Positions 6,068-9,088 of a stretch of 9,088 nucleotides of DNA are shown in pieces; the stretch's first letter is position 1, and each line of letters begins with the position of its first letter. The notes under the pieces are model-generated. The model was given only the letters and a program-made list of their open reading frames with translations, made no database searches and was not told the DNA's origin. Source of the DNA: JBBDIP01 sp040880305 (GTDB taxonomy: Bacteria > Bacillota > Sulfobacillia > Fermentithermobacillales > Fermentithermobacillaceae); assembly GCA_040880305.1 (NCBI GenBank), contig JBBDIP010000005.1:1-9088 (forward strand), given 5' to 3'. Made by a program: the position numbers and the translations under genes.

Positions 6068-7039
6068 TTAGGCCACCCCCCGTCCCAGGAGAGCCAGATA
6101 CCCTAGCAGATTGGACGAGAAACCGTCATACATCTGCCGCCTGTCTCCCATAAGGTCCCAGTCCCAGAAGTCAACCGGCATGTCCTGCGAGGCTTTCGCC
6201 AGCGCATCAGCGCTCCCGAAGAACCTGGAGTCCCAGCCGCCCAGATGCAGAAAGAACGGGCTCCCGTCAGGGTCGAAGGTCAGGTCGACGAAGCAGATCC
6301 CCAGGCGGGGGATGAACTTGCCTGCGCGGCCTGCAATCGAGAGCGCCGCCTCGCCCACCAGAGCCCCCGGGACCACCTGAGCGTTCGGCTTCTTGAGGAT
6401 CCTGGCGTGCTCCAGAAGCCGCCATTCGCCGTCTCCGCTCCTCTGGAGGTGGGCTCTTAGCACGACAAGCCGGTTCCCATTCGTGCTGAACTCAGGCAGC
6501 TCAAGGATAATGAGCCGCGACGGCATCCTGTCGAAGGCTCGTTCCGTCGCCTGACCGTCCCCACCAGCCTGGACAACGAGATTTAAGTTCGTCCCGGACT
6601 CGGGTATGACGACGAAACTGTCCCTGCCGTTGAGGTATCCCGGGGCGTTTTCCCTGCACACTGTCTGATAGGGTGCGACGAGCGCACATGTCGTCTCGGA
6701 TGATTGGAGTATTTCCATGACCATCAGCTGGTTCAGGCGATTGGTGGGGTTCACGACGTACGTGGCCGGGTGTCCGTTGAGAGCCCGCAACTCCTTCGCG
6801 CCGGACCTTCGTCTCACGCGGGCAAAGTTGAGGACAACCTCGGGGATAGGAACACGGCCCTCACGCACGAGTGTACCCGTTGTCACGATTCCCTGCACGA
6901 AACCGTCCTGGAGGCCCCGTTGCGGCAGGGTAAAGAACACTGCCGCCTCCTCTTTTTGCCTAAGTGCAGGGCCGATGAGCGCCCGAAGGACGGAAATGCA
7001 CTCGGCGATGCTGCTCCGATTGCACAGGACTCCAAGCAT
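6068..7039 (-). CDS. Degenerate YheC/YheD-like protein, probable ATP-grasp pseudoenzyme (gene A, first in operon)
   Basis: This 323-residue protein opens the operon. It follows the YheC/YheD plan in outline: an opening strand LGVLCNR, PIPEVVLNFARVR in place of the family's FPLPxVVYxR, then VVNPTNRLNQLMVMEIL (compare the VFNS...KWE region of the others), RLVVLRAHLQRSGDGEW (190-206, compare VDFRVVMQK), and CFVDLTFDPDGSPFFLHLG (249-267, compare the segment ending LWLIEVN). The catalytic residues are gone: the Lys loop is replaced by FVVIPESGTN (142-151), DFR is VLR, and the metal-binding Glu-x-Asn is His-Leu-Gly. It is also about 125 residues shorter. It is therefore probably not an ATP-dependent ligase and may be a scaffold or regulator of B-D. 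The start is ATG 7039-7037, with GAGGTG 6 nt upstream; the GTG three codons earlier lies within that signal. Homology is assigned by eye from order and spacing, so certainty is moderate. Confidence 0.68.
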   Translation of the reverse strand: MLGVLCNRSSIAECISVLRALIGPALRQKEEAAVFFTLPQRGLQDGFVQGIVTTGTLVREGRVPIPEVVLNFARVRRRSGAKELRALNGHPATYVVNPTNRLNQLMVMEILQSSETTCALVAPYQTVCRENAPGYLNGRDSFVVIPESGTNLNLVVQAGGDGQATERAFDRMPSRLIILELPEFSTNGNRLVVLRAHLQRSGDGEWRLLEHARILKKPNAQVVPGALVGEAALSIAGRAGKFIPRLGICFVDLTFDPDGSPFFLHLGGWDSRFFGSADALAKASQDMPVDFWDWDLMGDRRQMYDGFSSNLLGYLALLGRGVA

Positions 7040-7205
7040 AGCACGCACCTCGAACCATGATTATTCGGGGTGCGCGCCCTACGTGTTGGCTCAGGGTGTG
7101 ATCGTTTCTTTGATCTCGAACTAGCGCAGGAGATCCCGACGGTTTGCAGGGAATATCCCTATGAGGAGACCAATTGGAGTTGCGTCTGAAGAAGGGGACG
7201 AGAGC
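7040..7205. promoter_or_regulatory. Divergent intergenic region between the ATP-grasp operon and larA
   Basis: This 166-bp spacer must carry the promoters for both directions. I see no -10/-35 pair on either strand that I would defend, for the housekeeping sigma factor or for sporulation sigma factors. It holds two small dyads: AGGGA-ATA-TCCCT at 7148-7160, and GATCTC (7112-7117) with GAGATC (7130-7135) around a 12-nt spacer. Either could be an operator, but both are short enough to arise by chance. The minus-strand Shine-Dalgarno sequence GAGGTG of gene A lies at 7051-7046. Confidence 0.4.
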
Positions 7206-8468
7206 ATGAGGGTGGCAATGCCGTACGGGTCAACTCACCTGATCCTCGAAGTGCCTGATGACCGGGTGGCAGGGATCCTCGTCCCGGCTTACCCCCGGGA
7301 TCCCGCGGATCCCCAAGCCGTGGAGGCTGCGCTGGAGAACCCCGTCGCATCACCCCGGCTGAAGGACCTGGTCAAAGGAAAGCGGAGCGTCGTAGTCCTG
7401 TCCCCGGACCACACGCGAGCCATGCCTAGCCGGCTGACCATGCCGCCGCTTCTTCGAGAGATCCACAGGGGGAACCCCCAGGTTGAGGTCACGCTGCTCG
7501 TAGCCACTGGCCTCCATAGGGCGCCGACTCGGCAGGAGCTAGAGGATCGGTACGGTGCCGATGTGCTAGATAGTGTGAATGTCGCGGTCCACGACCCGGA
7601 CGATCAGGCGAGCCACACAGACCTGGGGACATTGCCGTCCGGCGCTCCGCTTAGGATAGACCACCGTGCGCTAGAGGCGAACCTCCTGATATCCGAGGGC
7701 CTGGTAGAGCCGCACTTCTATGCGGGCTATTCAGGAGGTAGAAAGAACGTCCTGCCGGGCATTGCGGACCGGTCGACGGTCTACTACAACCACAGCGCCG
7801 GGCTTATCGGCCACCACCTGACCGCCGCCGGCTCCCTCGACGGAAACCTGCTCACGAGGGATATGGACGAGGCGGCCGAGAGAGCCCGGTTGGCCTTTAT
7901 CCTCAACGTCTGCACGGACAACGCAAAGAACGTGATTGGCGCAGTCGCCGGCAACCCTTTTCAAGCGCACAGAGCGGCGTGCGAGTTCCTCGGCCGCATT
8001 TGCACGATGAAGGCGACGCTGAGCGACATCACCGTAGTGACGAACGGGGGATACCCCTTGGATCAAAACCTGTACCAGGCTGTGAAGGGCATGTACACCG
8101 CATCGCGGACTACCAGGGAAGGCGGTGTCATAGTCTGCCTCGCCGAGTGTCGGGATGGTGTAGGCGGAGAGAACTTCCTCGACCTCGCTGCCTCTGCGTC
8201 CTCGCCCAAGGAGCTACTGGACAGGATCACCCGGACTCCGGCCGAAGAGACCGCGATGGACCAATGGGAGGTGCATTCCCTGGTTCAGGTGCTTTGCAGG
8301 CAGCAAGTCATCCTGGTGTCGGAGAACATTCCTCCTGACGTCGCCCGGGCAATGCACCTGCACCACGCATCCACTGTCGACGAAGCCATGAAGAAGGCCG
8401 AAGACCTGGTCGGCGGCGACGGTTCGGTCACGATCATACCTGACGGCGTTCAGGTGGTAGTGAGCTAA
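7206..8468 (+). CDS. larA: Nickel-dependent lactate racemase family protein (LarA)
   Basis: This 420-residue LarA homologue belongs to a family whose founding member interconverts D- and L-lactate with a covalently bound nickel-pincer nucleotide; relatives racemise or epimerise other 2-hydroxyacids. Every active-site residue I know from Lactobacillus plantarum LarA is present at a constant offset of four: Asp68 and Arg71 (DHTR), His104 (TGLHR), His170 and the cofactor-carrying Lys180 (HFYAGYSGGRK), nickel-ligand His196 (YYNHS), Lys294 (YQAVKG) and Trp354 (QWE). It should therefore bind the nickel cofactor, which requires LarB, LarC and LarE encoded outside this window. The start ATG 7206 is chosen because the protein then opens MRVAMPYG, the usual family start; an in-frame ATG at 7161 would add 15 unusual residues. 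A GGGGA lies 9 nt or so upstream. The true substrate is not readable. It is divergent from the ATP-grasp operon and upstream of a kinase gene. Confidence 0.9.
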   Translation: MRVAMPYGSTHLILEVPDDRVAGILVPAYPRDPADPQAVEAALENPVASPRLKDLVKGKRSVVVLSPDHTRAMPSRLTMPPLLREIHRGNPQVEVTLLVATGLHRAPTRQELEDRYGADVLDSVNVAVHDPDDQASHTDLGTLPSGAPLRIDHRALEANLLISEGLVEPHFYAGYSGGRKNVLPGIADRSTVYYNHSAGLIGHHLTAAGSLDGNLLTRDMDEAAERARLAFILNVCTDNAKNVIGAVAGNPFQAHRAACEFLGRICTMKATLSDITVVTNGGYPLDQNLYQAVKGMYTASRTTREGGVIVCLAECRDGVGGENFLDLAASASSPKELLDRITRTPAEETAMDQWEVHSLVQVLCRQQVILVSENIPPDVARAMHLHHASTVDEAMKKAEDLVGGDGSVTIIPDGVQVVVS

Positions 8469-8524
8469 CGCCTGTTCAGTCGCTCCTCTGCCAGGACAAT
8501 CACCATCAGAATCGCTCGTCGCAT
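8465..8524 (-). CDS. Possible 19-residue small ORF
   Basis: On the minus strand ATG 8524-8522 is preceded at 5 nt by a full Shine-Dalgarno sequence GGAGGTG (8536-8530). The frame runs for 19 codons to TAG 8467-8465, overlapping the larA stop codon tail to tail. The peptide would be MRRAILMVIVLAEERLNRR: a short hydrophobic stretch flanked by arginines, too short for a normal transmembrane helix. No homologue is known to me. The start codon also lies inside the dyad at 8518-8530. The strength and spacing of the ribosome-binding site are the only real evidence, and chance cannot be excluded. Confidence 0.25.
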   Translation of the reverse strand: MRRAILMVIVLAEERLNRR

Positions 8525-8626
8525 AGCGACACCTCCATCGTGCGTTCAAACCCACGGCACTTCTCCCTAACGCAGGATAAGTTGGCCCCCTGCCGAATCC
8601 CAAATCCGGAGAGGAGCGCGAACGCC
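8469..8626 (+). promoter_or_regulatory. larA-kinase intergenic region with a 13-bp dyad
   Basis: The 158-bp gap between larA and the kinase gene is long for an operon joint. It holds the inverted repeat GTCGC-ATA-GCGAC at 8518-8530, which could be an operator or a minor hairpin. I see no T-tract terminator after larA, so read-through into the kinase is plausible. A Shine-Dalgarno run GGAGAGGAG (8608-8616) belongs to the kinase. Confidence 0.35.
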
Positions 8627-9088
8627 ATGATCGATGAAACTGCGATCCCAATGTCCCCAGAAGCAGCCCAGGAACTGGTCCGCAGGTCGCTTGGATTGTG
8701 GGGAATGGCCGGCTCGGCCTACAAGATCCTTAGGCACAATGAGAATCTGGCCTGCCAGGTGGACGATCCGTCGGGCAACCGCTATCTCCTGCGCATCTGC
8801 CAGCCCAAGACCACAGCGCTGGCTGGAATACAGCAGGAAGTGGATGCCATCGAATCGGAGATGGCTTGGGTTCAGGCGATCCGGCGCGACACAGATCTGC
8901 CGCTCCAGGCTCCTGTCGCCAGCATCAGGGGACGCTACGTCGAGGAGGTCCGCCATCCGGAAGAGGACCGCACCGTGCCGGTCCTGCTGCTGACCTGGGG
9001 TCCACGGAGAAATGCTGAACCCAAAGGAGCCTGACGCGGAGCGCCTCCTGGCCTCGGTCGGGCGCGTGCAGAGGACGCTTCACGACCA
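8627..9088 (+). CDS. APH/homoserine-kinase-like phosphotransferase, frameshifted and cut by window end
   Basis: This is the N-terminal lobe of a phosphotransferase of the APH (aminoglycoside phosphotransferase / type II homoserine kinase) group, enzymes that move the ATP gamma-phosphate to a hydroxyl of a small molecule. Visible: LRHNENLACQV (about 35-45), YLLRICQP (53-60, the strand that normally carries the ATP-binding basic residue), the helix SEMAWVQAIRRDTDL (about 77-91), and LLLTW (120-124). Homologues continue with a V-x-G-E-type turn. Here the frame instead reads GPRRNAEPKGA and stops at TGA 9032-9034. Dropping one G from GGGG 8997-9000 restores WVHGEMLNPKEPDAERL and later RTLHD, exactly what the family predicts, open to the window end. 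The start ATG 8627 follows GAGGAG by about 10 nt. The catalytic HGD motif would lie beyond the window. The substrate is unknown; it probably shares a transcript with larA. Confidence 0.75.
8997..9000 (+). other. Frameshift site in GGGG run of the kinase gene
   Basis: The four-G run follows the TG of residue Trp124's codon region (TGG at 8996-8998). With three Gs the reading passes smoothly from LLLTW into VHGEMLNP; with four it ends after 12 unrelated residues. Family-like sequence on both sides, in frames differing by exactly one base, marks this as an insertion. Confidence 0.75.

Noticed and set aside
8214..8651. Minus-strand frame of 145 codons over the end of larA
   Set aside because: Antisense to well-conserved larA sequence and to the kinase start; composition is low in hydrophobic segments and matches no family.
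1..9088. CRISPR array, tRNA, rRNA or insertion-sequence ends
   Set aside because: No regularly spaced repeats, no cloverleaf-like sequence, no transposase and no long terminal inverted repeats were seen on reading both strands.

Overview
The window is GC-rich bacterial DNA. Its core is four tandem minus-strand genes of the YheC/YheD ATP-grasp family (the family named after Bacillus endospore coat-associated proteins), which suggests a GC-rich, endospore-forming Bacillota. That placement is an inference from the gene family and base composition; no rRNA or other marker gene is present.

Layout. Positions 1-1210 look like a gene graveyard. They hold three short coding-like fragments on alternating strands (3-104 +, 48-329 -, 275-454 +), a pair of strong hairpins (545-564 and 578-607, the second with a T tract), and the C-terminal two thirds of a VOC/glyoxalase-type gene (653-940 -) whose 5' end is missing or decayed. 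An intact short-chain dehydrogenase/reductase of the DHRS1-like type follows (1211-2095 +). Its 3' end overlaps, tail to tail, the last gene of the minus-strand operon.

The operon runs 7039 -> 2041 on the minus strand in the order A (7039-6068), B (6066-4717), C (4720-3371), D (3381-2041). Junctions are a 1-nt gap, a 4-nt ATGA overlap and an 11-nt overlap, so the four products are almost certainly co-translated. B, C and D keep the ATP-grasp Lys loop and the terminal Glu-x-Asn metal motif; D has a changed glycine-rich loop. A is shorter and has lost the catalytic residues, so it looks like a pseudoenzyme partner.

Divergent from the operon, across about 165 bp, lies a nickel-dependent lactate racemase homologue (larA, 7206-8468 +) with every known LarA active-site residue in place. 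An APH/homoserine-kinase-like phosphotransferase follows (8627 onward +). It carries a one-base frameshift in a GGGG run at 8997-9000 and continues past the window end. A possible 19-residue ORF with a strong ribosome-binding site lies on the minus strand between larA and the kinase.

How the genes may work together: the ATP-grasp proteins would form acyl-phosphate-activated amide or ester bonds on an unknown, possibly spore-surface, substrate. The LarA homologue would interconvert enantiomers of a 2-hydroxyacid, and the kinase may phosphorylate a related small molecule. A link between the two halves rests only on their divergent adjacency. The best candidates for something undescribed are the three-enzyme-plus-pseudoenzyme ATP-grasp array and its pairing with a LarA/kinase unit.
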